NCBI GenBank assembly: GCA_006503475.1
Contig: RSEH01000229.1
Coordinates: 1-64,000 of the forward strand
Reading direction: 5' to 3'
DNA length: 64,000 nt
From: Stentor roeselii
Lineage: Eukaryota; Ciliophora; Heterotrichea; Heterotrichida; Stentoridae
Shown: positions 11,053 through 21,675 of the stretch, in pieces
Numbering within the stretch: the first letter of the stretch is position 1
Layout of the letters: each line of letters begins with the position of its first letter
Made by a program: the position numbers and the translations under genes
Notes under the pieces: model-generated
What the model was told of the DNA's origin: nothing
The model's database searches: none
Seen by the model: only the letters and a program-made list of their open reading frames with translations

Positions 11053-11496
11053 GTGGAAATAGTAGTTATTTCTAATAATTTAGCTGGAGTAGGACCTGGT
11101 TTTATGAGATTTGTGAGGATGATTTTTTGGTTTTATTATGGGAAACTTGAGTTTTATTATATGGGGAATTTTTTTGTAAGATATTGATGATGTTTCAGAG
11201 AATAATAATTATTGTTGGGGTTATACTATTTATTATAACTTATAAGCTTCGTGAATGTATAAGACCATTTTAATATTTAATTAGTAATATTATTATTAAA
11301 TCCTCGTCTCAGGTATTTACAATAGTTTGAAACTCACAGAAAGAAATACAAGGTTTTCTGTTGAAACTGGAAGTATTTAAAACTAAATAATTTAATTCGG
11401 ATCAAATCCAGAATCATTACTGAAGACCTAATTCATGAAAAAATCTAAATTTAAAATTCACCATACTAAACCAAAATCCTATCAAATTCCTTATAA
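11053..11496. other. Intergenic region between TTLL12 and the PKG-like kinase
   Basis: 444 AT-rich bases holding the 3' end of TTLL12 and the promoter of the kinase. No motif or coding signal recognised. Confidence 0.45.
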
Positions 11497-14166
11497 ATGG
11501 GAAGTTGTTCAATGAAATCAACAGAAAACCAATCCTCAATCCTAAAACTTTCAAAATCCTCCAAACTTCTTCCAACATCCGACGACCGACGAGATTTCGA
11601 TTCAAGTCTTCTAAGTCCTCGTCACAAAAAACTACGATCAAAGTCCTTAAAATCCTACACTCTCCAAAATTCCAAATCAATCCAAGAATTTTCATCAAAA
11701 AAGCCTTCAAATCATCTAAAATCTTCAAAAGACCAAATTCAAATCAAGTCATTTTTTAAAAGTCACTTTTTATTCAATAGCTTAACAGAAGAAGATCTTT
11801 TTTCTGTTATCGATTCAATGTTTTTCTACTCTTTTTTATCAGGTGAAATTATCTTTCATCAAGGCGAGCCTGGAGTCACTTTTTACATTGTTCGGTCTGG
11901 AGTTCTGGAAGTCTTGGTTAATAACAATCGAATTAACACTATTAAAGAAGGACAGGGCTTCGGAGAACTAGCCTTGATGCATGATTCAGTTCGATCTGCT
12001 ACTGTTAGGACTGTTACTAATGTTGATTTGTGGGGACTTTCGAAAGAAGTTTTTCAAAAAACTCTTGAAAGTGTTTCTGTCAGAAATTTTCAGGAAAACT
12101 TGAATTTTGTTGTGGCTTTACCTGTGTTTTGTGGAATTGACATTAAGAGGGTTGAGAATTTTGTGATGGGTTTGAATACTTTGAACTTTCATAATGGACA
12201 GGTTATTATTAGGCAGAAGGATTGGGATGATTTGTTTTATTTGGTGAAAAGTGGAATTGTTTCGTGTAGTAGGGGAGGGTATGAAATTAAAAAGTTTTAT
12301 CCTGGAGATTATTTTGGTGAGCAGGCAGTTTTATATCATAGTCCTCGTACAGCTACTTGTATCGCAGTCGGTGACGTCCAATGTTTATCAATAAACTTAT
12401 ATCAACTACAGTCTACTCTAGGAACTAACATTCAAAACGTAATGTTTCGGAATACTTTATCCATAATCCTAATTCAAGACCCTTACCTATCCAAACTTCT
12501 CGATTCTCAAATAGACTCTCTGATAAACTCAATAGAAATCCTAAAATGCCCATCAGGTTCAATCCTTCTCAAGAAAAACGAATCAATCGATAAAATAATA
12601 ATGGTTCTCAATGGACATCTCACATCAGGAAGTTTCACTTTCAAGACTTTAGAAGTTTTCGGTATAAAAGAAGCCATTTTCCAGTCTTCTACTCTTCTAT
12701 CAAAAGACTTGCTTTCAGAAGAAGACAGCGAATTAGGTGTTATTTCCCATCAAAATTTCTTCAAAGCAATCGGAGGAGACTTCGAGTCAGTGACTCGAAA
12801 CAATGAAGCTTTCAAATCCTTATCTCAAGTTCCGATATTGAAGAGCCTTAGCAAGGAAAACCTTCTCGCATTGAAAGATTTAATGAAAATAGTCAAGTAT
12901 CAAGCTGGAAAAACCCTTTTCGAAGAAGGATCTCCAGGTGACTCTTTATTTATCGTTAAAAGTGGATCAGTTCAGGTCACTATTTCAAATGAATTAAAAA
13001 GAATAGTCAGTAAATTTGACTACTTTGGTGAAAGGTCAGTTCTTTTCAATTCAAAACGATCAGCAACGGTCATCGCTTTAGAAGACGTTGAACTTTGGGA
13101 ACTGGACCAGAAAGATTTCAAGAAAGTTGTTGATCAGCGACTTTCAAACCAACTGATCAAGCGAATAGTATTACAAGATGAAAATCTGATACTTGAAGAC
13201 CTCCTGATAATTAAACTGATAGGAAAAGGGACGAATAGCAACGCTTTTTTATCAGTCAGTAAAACCACTAAAATTTTTTATGCAGTCAAAACAGTGAGTC
13301 GCAAGAGGATAAGTACTTTAAACCTAGAAGAGTCTCTCAAGCGAGAAAAGCAAATCTTGATGCAACTCGACCATCCTTTCATCATGAAATCAGTTAAAAC
13401 CTTGAAAGACACTAAAAGGGTTTACTTTGTCTGTGAATACGTAAAAGGCATTGACTTCTTCGAGGCGATTAGAAAAATGTCAGTAGTTTCAGAAGATGAC
13501 TCGCGGTTCTACATCGCTTGTCTCATCGAAATCTTGAAGTATCTTCATGAAAAAAACATCGTGCATCGCGATTTGAAACCTGAAAATATCATGGTTGAAG
13601 AAGACGGGTACTTGAAACTCACAAACTTCAGTAATGCGAAGATTGTCAATTCAAGGACCTACTCATTAGTCGGCTCTCCTCATTACATCGCTCCAGAGGT
13701 TATTTTAAGGAAAGGATATGGAATCTCTGCTGATTATTGGAGTCTTGGAATCATTCTTTATGAACTTTTGTATGAACAGGTCCCTTTTGGATTTGAGGAA
13801 AATGACCCGCTTAATGTTTATGCAAGTGTCTTGAAGGATAAGGTTTTTTATCAGAAAAATGATAATTTTTCTAAAGAAGTTAAAGATTTTATTGGAGTTT
13901 TGTTGAGAAAAGACCCGAATTTACGACTTGCGAGAGGATTTCAGGACTTGAGAGGACACTGTTGGTTTAGAACTGTTGACTGGGAGAAAATTTTATTTAA
14001 AGAAGAAAGACCGCCTTTTTTACCATTGGCTTTTAACTTTAGTGTTGAGAGAGTTATTCAGAATTTCAGTTATAAACAGTGGGATGCTTTGATTAAGAAG
14101 GAAGAAAATGAGGACTTGGCACTTCCTTTGACTAGTTTGTCTACTAGATGGGACTTTGATTTCTGA
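11497..14166 (+). CDS. cGMP-dependent-type protein kinase with four CNB domains and an altered DFG motif
   Basis: 889 residues. The N-terminus MGSCSMKS fits N-myristoylation plus palmitoylation, suggesting membrane anchoring. Four cyclic-nucleotide-binding folds follow (about 88-200, 205-320, 325-430, 440-555). Domains 1, 2 and 4 keep the phosphate-binding cassette (FGELAL...RSAT, FGEQAV...RTAT, FGERSV...RSAT); domain 3 has lost it. This 3+1 plan matches apicomplexan/ciliate PKG. The kinase domain (about 567-835) has the Lys of VAIK (Lys598) and HRD (690-692), but the Mg-binding DFG reads Asn710-Phe711-Ser712 and the third Gly of the P-loop is Ser. Either it is a pseudokinase that still senses nucleotide, or it uses an unusual metal arrangement. 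The domain call is firm; activity is uncertain. Confidence 0.85.
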   Translation: MGSCSMKSTENQSSILKLSKSSKLLPTSDDRRDFDSSLLSPRHKKLRSKSLKSYTLQNSKSIQEFSSKKPSNHLKSSKDQIQIKSFFKSHFLFNSLTEEDLFSVIDSMFFYSFLSGEIIFHQGEPGVTFYIVRSGVLEVLVNNNRINTIKEGQGFGELALMHDSVRSATVRTVTNVDLWGLSKEVFQKTLESVSVRNFQENLNFVVALPVFCGIDIKRVENFVMGLNTLNFHNGQVIIRQKDWDDLFYLVKSGIVSCSRGGYEIKKFYPGDYFGEQAVLYHSPRTATCIAVGDVQCLSINLYQLQSTLGTNIQNVMFRNTLSIILIQDPYLSKLLDSQIDSLINSIEILKCPSGSILLKKNESIDKIIMVLNGHLTSGSFTFKTLEVFGIKEAIFQSSTLLSKDLLSEEDSELGVISHQNFFKAIGGDFESVTRNNEAFKSLSQVPILKSLSKENLLALKDLMKIVKYQAGKTLFEEGSPGDSLFIVKSGSVQVTISNELKRIVSKFDYFGERSVLFNSKRSATVIALEDVELWELDQKDFKKVVDQRLSNQLIKRIVLQDENLILEDLLIIKLIGKGTNSNAFLSVSKTTKIFYAVKTVSRKRISTLNLEESLKREKQILMQLDHPFIMKSVKTLKDTKRVYFVCEYVKGIDFFEAIRKMSVVSEDDSRFYIACLIEILKYLHEKNIVHRDLKPENIMVEEDGYLKLTNFSNAKIVNSRTYSLVGSPHYIAPEVILRKGYGISADYWSLGIILYELLYEQVPFGFEENDPLNVYASVLKDKVFYQKNDNFSKEVKDFIGVLLRKDPNLRLARGFQDLRGHCWFRTVDWEKILFKEERPPFLPLAFNFSVERVIQNFSYKQWDALIKKEENEDLALPLTSLSTRWDFDF

Positions 14167-14953
14167 TAGTATTGAAGAGTTAATAATTTTTAATTAATTC
14201 TTGTTGTTTTATGTCGAATATTTAATATGAAGACCATTAGCTTATGGTGATTATTTTAATTATGAGAAGTGATTAAATATTCATATCAAGGCTAATTATA
14301 TATTGAAAATAAGATTATTAATAGTTCTTTTTATTAAAAGGAGGAAGGAAATGATGAAATTGAAGAGAATTGCATAATTCTATCTCTAAATAATGATCAT
14401 AAATAAATTTACATTATGATAATCTTCTAATATCATTTAAGTATATCCCACCTCCAAATTAGTTCAATAATAAAAAAAAATATTACTAAAACCTGAAAAG
14501 TTTACGAAGTAAATTTGATGAATCATAATAAAGTAGTTCTTATACACAAATTTTCAATTTTCAAGCTTTTGCTTTAGAGTCATTACTTTTGAGTCGATTT
14601 GAATCCTTTAATGCAATTCTTAAATACAATATATCTATCCTATATTTGATTGAATCACTAAAGTATATGAATTCAAATGTTTGAATAATTTCATAGTGTA
14701 TAATCAACGAAAAAACTTCTCATTATTTTATGTTCATACTAACCAAACTTACATTCTAATCATCCCTACAAATGTTCTTAAAAAATATAAAAAATGACCA
14801 ACTCCAAAAACATCTAAAATCCAGTCTCATCTGTTCATCTCATTTATCTCAAAAATAAGCCAACTTCACTCTTAATCTAAATTTAAATCTACTCTCATAC
14901 ACCATCTCTACTCTAATCAAATACCCATAAACCACTCTTCTATTACAAACTAA
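14167..14953. other. Intergenic, AT-rich
   Basis: 787 bases with no open frame of note. The first 30 bases after the kinase stop contain GTTAATAAT, a string also found shortly after the stop at 8740; it may be part of a 3' processing signal. Otherwise nothing recognised. Confidence 0.4.
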
Positions 14954-15877
14954 ATGAAACAACCTCTAATCTCAAAACACATAAGAATGAAAATTATGCG
15001 AACTCCACTTCTACAAACACTAGTCACATACTCCAAAAATTCAACAACTCCAAAAAAAGAACACGTGGAGAACATCTGCCGAGTTCTTCAAACAATGCCC
15101 GAGCCTGAGCAGTCTTGTTACAAAAACATCTTAAACATGTCGATGAACTCTTCAACAAGCAGATCTCTCGGGTCTCCAAACAAAAACCTAAGCCCGACCC
15201 TTCGAAGCAAGTCAAATAAAACTCCCATCATCAAGCCTCGGCACAGCCGATTAATTATCTCTCCTAAAAAAGAAGAAAAAAAAGCACAGTTCAAGATTTC
15301 TCAAAAGACTAAAACATTGGCAATAAACTTGAATAAACATAAACTTAAAGAAGAAGAAAACTCTTTGAAACCAAAGTATATGACTCAGGTTTTAACAAAA
15401 ACTGAAAAGAATAAACATAGGCTTGAATGTGATTGTTTTATTTCAGAAGTCAAGGTTTATGCGAGTCAGATTCAAAATCTTTATAAAGTTTTTTTATGTT
15501 GTCGAAATGCTGCGAGTGATTTGCCACAACTTTTATCGAATCAAATTCACTCAATCATTTCAATTGGAGAAGAGCCAAATAATTTTCCATCAATTCGAGG
15601 AGGGTATAAAAATGTACCCTTTGAAGGAAGTTATAACAAACTGGTTGCTCCAGTTTTTGCCTTTTTGATTAGTCAGAGTGTTAAGGGGAATGTTTTGGTT
15701 TGTGATGAGAGTGGAAAAGGAGCAGCTTGTGTGATGGTCATGTGTTTTTTTATGAAATATCTGAAAATTAACTACGATGAAATGATAAAGATAATGAAAA
15801 ACTCCAGAACTTTCTTTACAATTGGAGAAGATGAAGAGGTCTTCATTAAGACCTTTGATCAGCACAAGATTGGATGA
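14954..15877 (+). CDS. Dual-specificity-phosphatase-like protein, probably inactive (STYX-like)
   Basis: 307 residues. Residues 1-150 are basic, Ser/Lys-rich and probably disordered. From about 165 a DUSP-like fold begins (AASDLPQLLSNQIHSIISIG resembles the first core strand and helix of DUSPs) and continues to the P-loop position, VCDESGKGA around Cys250. Active DUSPs have HCxxGxxR; here the His is Val, the Cys is present, and the position of the catalytic Arg (256) is Gly. Family knowledge: without this Arg, phosphate cannot be bound and hydrolysed normally, so a phospho-binding or scaffold role is likelier. The fold assignment is moderate. Confidence 0.55.
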   Translation: MKQPLISKHIRMKIMRTPLLQTLVTYSKNSTTPKKEHVENICRVLQTMPEPEQSCYKNILNMSMNSSTSRSLGSPNKNLSPTLRSKSNKTPIIKPRHSRLIISPKKEEKKAQFKISQKTKTLAINLNKHKLKEEENSLKPKYMTQVLTKTEKNKHRLECDCFISEVKVYASQIQNLYKVFLCCRNAASDLPQLLSNQIHSIISIGEEPNNFPSIRGGYKNVPFEGSYNKLVAPVFAFLISQSVKGNVLVCDESGKGAACVMVMCFFMKYLKINYDEMIKIMKNSRTFFTIGEDEEVFIKTFDQHKIG

Positions 15878-17825
15878 AATTTATAATCAAATTAACTTTA
15901 ATCCTTTAAACTTCAGTTTTAATGTTTTATTGAATTGATAAATGTTATTCATCAGTTGATTTTTTTATAATTTTACCTAAATTATTGTTTATATTATTTA
16001 AATATGAGTCTTAAAAAGGTTTATCTCTAGTCTTCTTTGATGAAATGAAGGAACTGTAGTTATAAACAAGAAATTCTCAATTTATTCTTGTTAATCATTA
16101 ATTTTATATAATTTTTGGATTAAATCTTTCTTTGTGAAATACTTAAAGGATTAGTAGAGCTAAAAAAGGAGTTTACCTTGAACAGACAAAGGAGAATAAA
16201 ATATCATCTATAAAATATGAAAAAAAATTTAATCAAATCACTTTTCCTTTGAATTGATTTCCAAAATATCTTCAAAGCATATGAAATTCATAAATCCTGA
16301 GGAATATGATAATATCATCCTATCTTCTTACTATTCATAAAATTCATCGAAAATATAAAATTTAAATAATCCTCACAAAATTCGTATCTGACTGATTTTT
16401 AATTAAATAGCTAATTTCTCAATGCTTGCAATAATTTTGAAATCAAAATACTACAAAATAAATACCTGATTTTTATTCAGTAATTTAAAGATCTAGAAGA
16501 TAAATGAAATGCGAAAAATTCTTTATGTTACTTTAGCAGTTTACTAGAATCTCGAACTATCACAGACCGTCACAAACTAGTTTATTCCTTATCTCTCAAG
16601 ATACTTTTAATATCTATTATCTCGTTAGTGAGTTTCATCATCTCTGATTTGATCCATTTTAAACAGCCACTTCTCACTCTTCTAAAAATTTATAAATAAT
16701 TATAATCTTCTGTTAAACTCTTTATAGCTTTCTCCTATCTTATCCTAATGCAGTCATTAAGTTTAATATTATCTCAAGAAAAGCACAGATGAAGATCAAG
16801 ATTAAATTCAATAAATTCTTTTACCTTATAAAAATAGACCCTATAGCTTTAATCGACTCAAAAGTCTGCATCAGCGAAGGAATAAAATTGCTTGAAAGAA
16901 ACTTCTAGGTGTTCATGCAGTGCTGTATGAACTTGAAAATATTTTTTTCTCTGATAAGTCAAAAGTATTCCTAACAACAGTAGCTTTCCAATAGAGTCTG
17001 TAATTTATGAACTGCGAGGACTGAGATCTGAAGAGCTATATAAAAAGGTTTGCATTCGAATGGACAATAATTATATTTCCAAACACAATTTCGCATTTTT
17101 TGTTGAATTTTCATCAGATTATTGCTATTAAAATTAATATAATTTTGTGTCTTTAGATTCAAGACTTTTGAATAAACTATGAAGTAAAATAATAGCATAG
17201 ATATTTATAAAGAAACAATGAGACTTTTGAACAAATCCTTATGAACTTGAAAAGAATTTATCAAGTCTTTAGTTATAGAAAAATCAAGCACAATCTCTGT
17301 ATCCTAAATTCAAAATGATTTTCACTCATAGCTAAAAACTTGTTATTTAATTCTTTATCAAATGAAAATCATTGCTTCATAACTTAAGAAATTTCAGCGA
17401 AAAATCGATTAATCAAAGAAAATCAAATCTTTGTAAATCTGCTGCTCTTTTCGTTCATTAAGTTTATACTAGGAAAACCTTTTTTGGCGAATTTCATCAG
17501 TGATTTATAGATTTCCAGTTATAGCCAAGCTCAAACATTACTAAGTGCATCAAAAGTGCATTTAAAATGATAATATTTAATCACAGTAAATTATAAAACA
17601 GAAACTTTTACACATTTTCCTAAATTTACTGATGGGAGAATCCGATTCCACTCCAACATCTTAACGATTAAAAAATAAACAAAAACATTTTCACGATAAC
17701 CAACAACTTAAATACAACCCTCGAAAATCCAAAATTCTTAAAAATATCTCTAATTCAAATTCTATCTTCAACTATCCCACTTATCCTCAATGCACCCAAA
17801 AGTCATGACAATCTAATTCCTAATA
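15878..17825. other. Long AT-rich intergenic region
   Basis: About 1.95 kb with no supported gene. A 39-codon ATG frame from 16791 reads protein-like (ends RNF), so a decayed gene fragment is possible. A near-perfect 22-bp inverted repeat lies at 16911-16932. No tRNA or snRNA was recognised. Confidence 0.4.
16911..16932. repeat. 22-bp inverted repeat (possible hairpin)
   Basis: GTTCATGCAG, a 2-base spacer, then CTGTATGAAC: ten-base arms with one mismatch, which would be a G-U pair in RNA. The loop is too short for a normal RNA hairpin, so a dyad binding site or chance is as likely. Confidence 0.3.
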
Positions 17826-19370
17826 ATGTCACATCTTTCTCTAGAAGACTACGAAGACTTATTAAACATTCCACTTTGCGAATCTCCAAAAGTAAAAGAA
17901 AAACCAAGTTTTGTCCCTTCATTACGACTTTCAACACCCAGTCAGTCCTCCGACACAAACGAATTCCATCCAAAGCCACCAAGAAATCTATCAAATCTTC
18001 AGCAAGTCCTTCTGCGGAAAAAAGCCCGAAACTTCATCGAATCCAAGCAAATCCAGAATTTCGAGAGTTTCGAAGCTTCTTCCAACCAAAACAACTTTTC
18101 AGTCGACGAGATTCTAGCGAAAGCAAGACTAGAATGTGAAAAGCCAAAAGTCACCAGGTACTTCGACGCGAAACTGATGATGAAAATCAAAGAAACTGAG
18201 AAAAAAATCCAAAAAAAGAGACTTAAAGCGATTTCTGAAGGTTTTTTCCAACAAGAACAAGATGACCCTTGCAATATGAAGAACTTGGAGTAGGACCTAA
18301 GCAGGAAATCAATAGAAGAACCTATTCCAGCAGGTGTAAAGACTATCACCAAGCACCATGTAGCAATCAATTCAATTTTAAAAGATGGGTGGAATATTTT
18401 ACTGCTTTCTTTGAAACTCAACAAGCTGGACCTGTTCAACGACCTGATTTCTCGTGAAAAATTAAAAAATCCCTCAAAAAAAACCCTAATCGAGGCTTTT
18501 TACCAGATCACATCTTCAGGCAACACAATTTTCCATATATGCGCAAAGTACTCAAATACTTCAACTCTCTCAAAAGTTGCAGAAATAATGAAAAACTTTG
18601 ACTACTCTCACATGGACCCACATCAGTACTCCTTCAAAACCTGCTTAAACTACTCAAACATCAAAAAAATGACACCTTTTCTCATCGCTGTTCAAGAAAA
18701 CCAAACAGAAAACACAAAACTTTTCGCTGAACTCGGGTGCAACATTTGGGCAAAAGAAGAAAAACTTGAAAATGCTCTTCACATCGCTTTTAAGAACAAG
18801 TCAAGTGAAATGATTCGACTTGTTACTTTCCTTGACTCTGATAAAAATTGTCTTCGAACCCAAATCGACATCAAGAAAAGAAGACCTGCTGATTTGGACC
18901 CTTATAAAAAATTAGTTAAATTCACGAGAAACCCTTGGGAACTGGTAAAAGCAGGAAAGTTGGAATGTTTGGCTTCTAAGATAAAAAATGGAAAAGTTGG
19001 GATAAATGATTTTACCTTCAAGAAAAAAAATACTTTTTTGCACCTTGCTGTTAAATTTCGACAGACACCGATTGTTAGGTTTCTTGTTTTAACTGGTGCT
19101 GAAAAGGAGATGAAGAATTATAAAAATTTAACACCTTTGCAAATTGCATTAAATGATAAAAACAGAATTTATTTTCAGATGATTGAAAATTTGTTTACTT
19201 GTCAGGGTTGCTTGAAATTACCTAGGCCTTCACTTTCGAATGTTAGGAGTAATGTGAAGAGAATTAGTTTGAAAGAAGTACCGAATCGAAAGTCTTTGAC
19301 GAGTTTGAAAGTGGTTCTTCCTACTTTGCATTCGAATATAAATGAAACTATGTCGAAATATCTGTTTTAA
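17826..19370 (+). CDS. Ankyrin-repeat protein, two exons
   Basis: 509 residues after removal of a 15-nt intron at 18290-18304. Exon 1 encodes a Ser/Lys-rich region with charged helices (about 110-155). Exon 2 encodes ankyrin-type repeats: GNTIFHICAKYSN, MTPFLIAVQENQ, LENALHIAFKNKSSE, NTFLHLAVKFRQTPIV and LTPLQIALNDKNR, in two groups separated by a spacer. The basic C-terminus is probably disordered. Ankyrin repeats mediate protein binding; no enzymatic domain is seen. Without the join, exon 2 has no ATG before the repeats, which supports the two-exon model. The next gene starts 33 bp after its stop on the same strand. Confidence 0.8.
18290..18304 (+). other. 15-nt intron in the ankyrin gene
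   Basis: GTAGGACCTAAGCAG. Position 4 is G where most others have A. A is at position 10. It contains the stop that ends exon 1's frame; removal keeps frame into the ankyrin repeats. Confidence 0.85.
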
Positions 19371-19403
19371 TTGGATAATTAATAAACGTTTAAGTGATAA
19401 CAA

Positions 19404-20273
19404 ATGAATAACGCAGGTATTTTCAACTCATCTACCAGTACCAAAGCTCAAAGTCGACAAACTTCGGAGTCTCACAGCTATGCACACTCAAACCCAGGCG
19501 GTCACCATTCAAGTCTAAGCCTTTCAATGATAGTCCCAGCAAAAAACCCTTCAATAAAAGACTTCTGCCGTATCTGTTCCTGTTCATTCACGCTAATCAA
19601 CAAGAAACTAACCTGCAAAGGTTGCGGGGAGCCAATGTGTTACATTCACTCATCCCTTCTAGATCGCTACAACCTCGAGCGAATTTGCGACATGTGCATG
19701 CAAGACATCTTAAAAAAGCAAGCCGAAGACGAAATCGCTGAAATCAAGCAAAGATACATCGGCGAGCTGAGTTTTTCCACATTAGAAAGAGAAGAAAAAA
19801 CTCGTCTTATCAACAAAGCAATGGGTCGAGTCCGAAAATTAAGAATCGAGAAAAAAGACAAAGAAGATAAATTTAAAAAAGAAAAAGACAGCCTTGAGCG
19901 CAGTTTAAAGAATCATGAAGACGATATTCAAGAAACTCTTTCAAAAATCAGTGAAATTCAGGCATTGTTAGAAGAACAAAAAGAAAACGAGAACTGTGAA
20001 CGTGAACGTTTTTCTATGATTCAAGCTGACCAAGAAGCCTTAATGGAAAAATTGAATAAAGAAGAAGCTGGACTGAATCAGGTCTTTAACAAAGCAGAGT
20101 ACTTGAAAACTGAAGTCGTCAAGTATATGGATTTGAAAAGTGTTAAAAAGAACTTATGTGTAGTTTGCAATAATGTCTTAGCAAGTGAAATTCCTGAAGA
20201 CTTCAAAGAAATCAAAGCAGGTAAAGGAAATGATGAAATCAGTAGAAATATTTGTACTTGTAGGATTTCTTAA
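19404..20273 (+). CDS. FYVE/RING-like zinc-finger and coiled-coil protein
   Basis: 289 residues. After a Ser-rich start, residues 53-100 hold four CxxC-like pairs (CRIC, CKGCG, CDMC and a C/H ligand set), the spacing of FYVE-related or FYVE-like fingers, but the basic RRHHCR patch for PI3P binding is absent. Residues 105-245 are a long charged coiled coil. A second Cys set (CVVCNN near 255 and CTC near the end) closes the protein, possibly a truncated RING-like pair. Similar to rabenosyn/slp-homology type adaptors only in layout. It converges with the next gene, leaving 30 bp between stops. Confidence 0.6.
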   Translation: MNNAGIFNSSTSTKAQSRQTSESHSYAHSNPGGHHSSLSLSMIVPAKNPSIKDFCRICSCSFTLINKKLTCKGCGEPMCYIHSSLLDRYNLERICDMCMQDILKKQAEDEIAEIKQRYIGELSFSTLEREEKTRLINKAMGRVRKLRIEKKDKEDKFKKEKDSLERSLKNHEDDIQETLSKISEIQALLEEQKENENCERERFSMIQADQEALMEKLNKEEAGLNQVFNKAEYLKTEVVKYMDLKSVKKNLCVVCNNVLASEIPEDFKEIKAGKGNDEISRNICTCRIS

Positions 20274-20303
20274 GACATAATAGTGGAAAGGGCTTCTAGA
20301 TTA

Positions 20304-20723
20304 TTAAGCATATTTAGAACGGTAGAACTCTGGAGGCATTCTCACTTGATGAGGTCGTTGATGGTAACTCCAGTCAGGCCTTCGACTTCTTCCACTGTCA
20401 TCTTTTTCAACGAATTCATTTCGATAGCTAGTGGTCCAATGACTGGTCATCACTTTTTTATCATCCTGGACAATAGACTTCCCGGCAGCGTCTAAAGTTC
20501 TTCTTTGTTTGACTTCGTAATCCTGAGGAGTGACAGTGGAGCTTATTTTGCTTCCATAAATTGAATCCCAGCGGTTATACGTCTTCAAGTACCCGTCTTG
20601 AGGATCGACGCCGACATACGAATAATAATCTCTTTCCAAAGAGTTCTGCCCAGGCTTAAGCGTCGTGATCGGTTTCTGTCCGTAGCTTTGAAAGCCTCCA
20701 TAGTGAGTAGCTCTTGAAATCAT
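20304..20723 (-). CDS. Small basic protein, possible axonemal (microtubule inner) protein
   Basis: 139 residues, no transmembrane segment, rich in Tyr, Arg, Ser and Gln. It contains short YGGF, DYYSYVG, TSHWTTSYRNEF and PPEFYRSKY-type motifs spaced along an otherwise unfolded chain. This style (aromatic anchors in an extended protein) is typical of ciliary microtubule inner and sperm-axoneme proteins, and ciliates have many such genes. This is inference from composition; I do not recognise a named family. Complete with ATG and stop; 38 bp downstream of the preceding gene on the same strand. Confidence 0.6.
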   Translation of the reverse strand: MISRATHYGGFQSYGQKPITTLKPGQNSLERDYYSYVGVDPQDGYLKTYNRWDSIYGSKISSTVTPQDYEVKQRRTLDAAGKSIVQDDKKVMTSHWTTSYRNEFVEKDDSGRSRRPDWSYHQRPHQVRMPPEFYRSKYA

Positions 20724-20761
20724 TATAATTTAAATAAGAAACTAAAAAAGCATTATTTTAA

Positions 20762-21406
20762 CTATTTCATTGGATGAGCTTGATATTTCTTCTTACCGTC
20801 TGTGTTTAACCATTCGACGTACTCTGCGAATTCGTCGAGGTCTCTTTCTTCGTCGAAGTCTTTTCGGCTTTTTGGGACAAATTTTGACTGTTGTCTGGTG
20901 ATTTCTAGTTTTAGCTTTTCTAAAACATCAGAGGCGTTTGTGAGTTTTTTCATGAGTGATGATTTTTTTTCTTCTTTTTCTGCGAGACACTTTTGGGTGA
21001 ATATTGATTTTTTGTATTGGGAGACTCTGAATAAGTCTTACTTTTTGTTGATCTCGACTTCGAGAAGAGAGTCTTTTCGAAGCATGTTTGCCTGATAGGG
21101 TAAAATTCCATTACTTTGAAATCTTTTCATTCGACGATGACTTTTTTGTTTGTATTGGTCGAGAAGGTGTTGACGGTAAGTTTCTATTTTGTCTGATGAT
21201 TTTAGATCTGACTCTGAGAAGTACTTGGATGAACGTGAAGATGATAAGCCTGGCTTCATTAGGAGTGTTAGAGAGTTCAGACTTGATCGAGATAAAGTCT
21301 TGGGTAAATTTATATGTGATTCAGGGCGTTTTAAACCAGTTGTTGTCATTGGAAATGAATAAAGGGCATTTGAACTGGATTCGACTTTAGGAGTTATTTG
21401 ATACAT
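20762..21406 (-). CDS. Coiled-coil protein of unknown function, two exons
   Basis: 209 residues after removal of a 15-nt intron at 21027-21041. The first 60 residues are Ser/Thr-rich, then a basic region (QHLLDQYKQKSHRRMKRF) and a charged helical C-terminal half (KKLTNASDVLEKLKLEITRQ, EFAEYVEWL). No catalytic motif. The second exon alone would lack about 27 upstream residues that stay open and in frame, supporting the join. It sits between uL11m and the small axonemal-type gene, all on the minus strand. Confidence 0.65.
21027..21041 (-). other. 15-nt intron in the coiled-coil gene at 20.8-21.4 kb
   Basis: Sense GTAAGACTTATTCAG, A at position 10. It contains the TAA that ends the first frame; splicing joins AA to A (Lys) and continues in frame. 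Confidence 0.85.
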
Positions 21407-21675
21407 GGTTGATTTTTAAAGGATTGATTATTGGAAGATTATTTAAATTAGATATACAGGCTATTGATCAAAACTTAATAAAGAAAAACTTGAAAATCAA
21501 TGAAGAACGATGTTTTATTCAACTATAAAAAATACCTGATTCTAATACTCTTAAAAAGACTATCCTTAAACCTTCTTTAAATTACTCATTAAAAATTCCA
21601 CATTCAACCTCACCCTCTTAAAAATTTCCTCTAAACCCTAAATTCAAATCTAAAAAACCCATCCATTAATAACCT

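Noticed and set aside
18953-18967. GTAAAAGCAGGAAAG in the ankyrin gene as an intron
   Set aside because: Position 10 is G, and the reading through it is a normal part of the protein.
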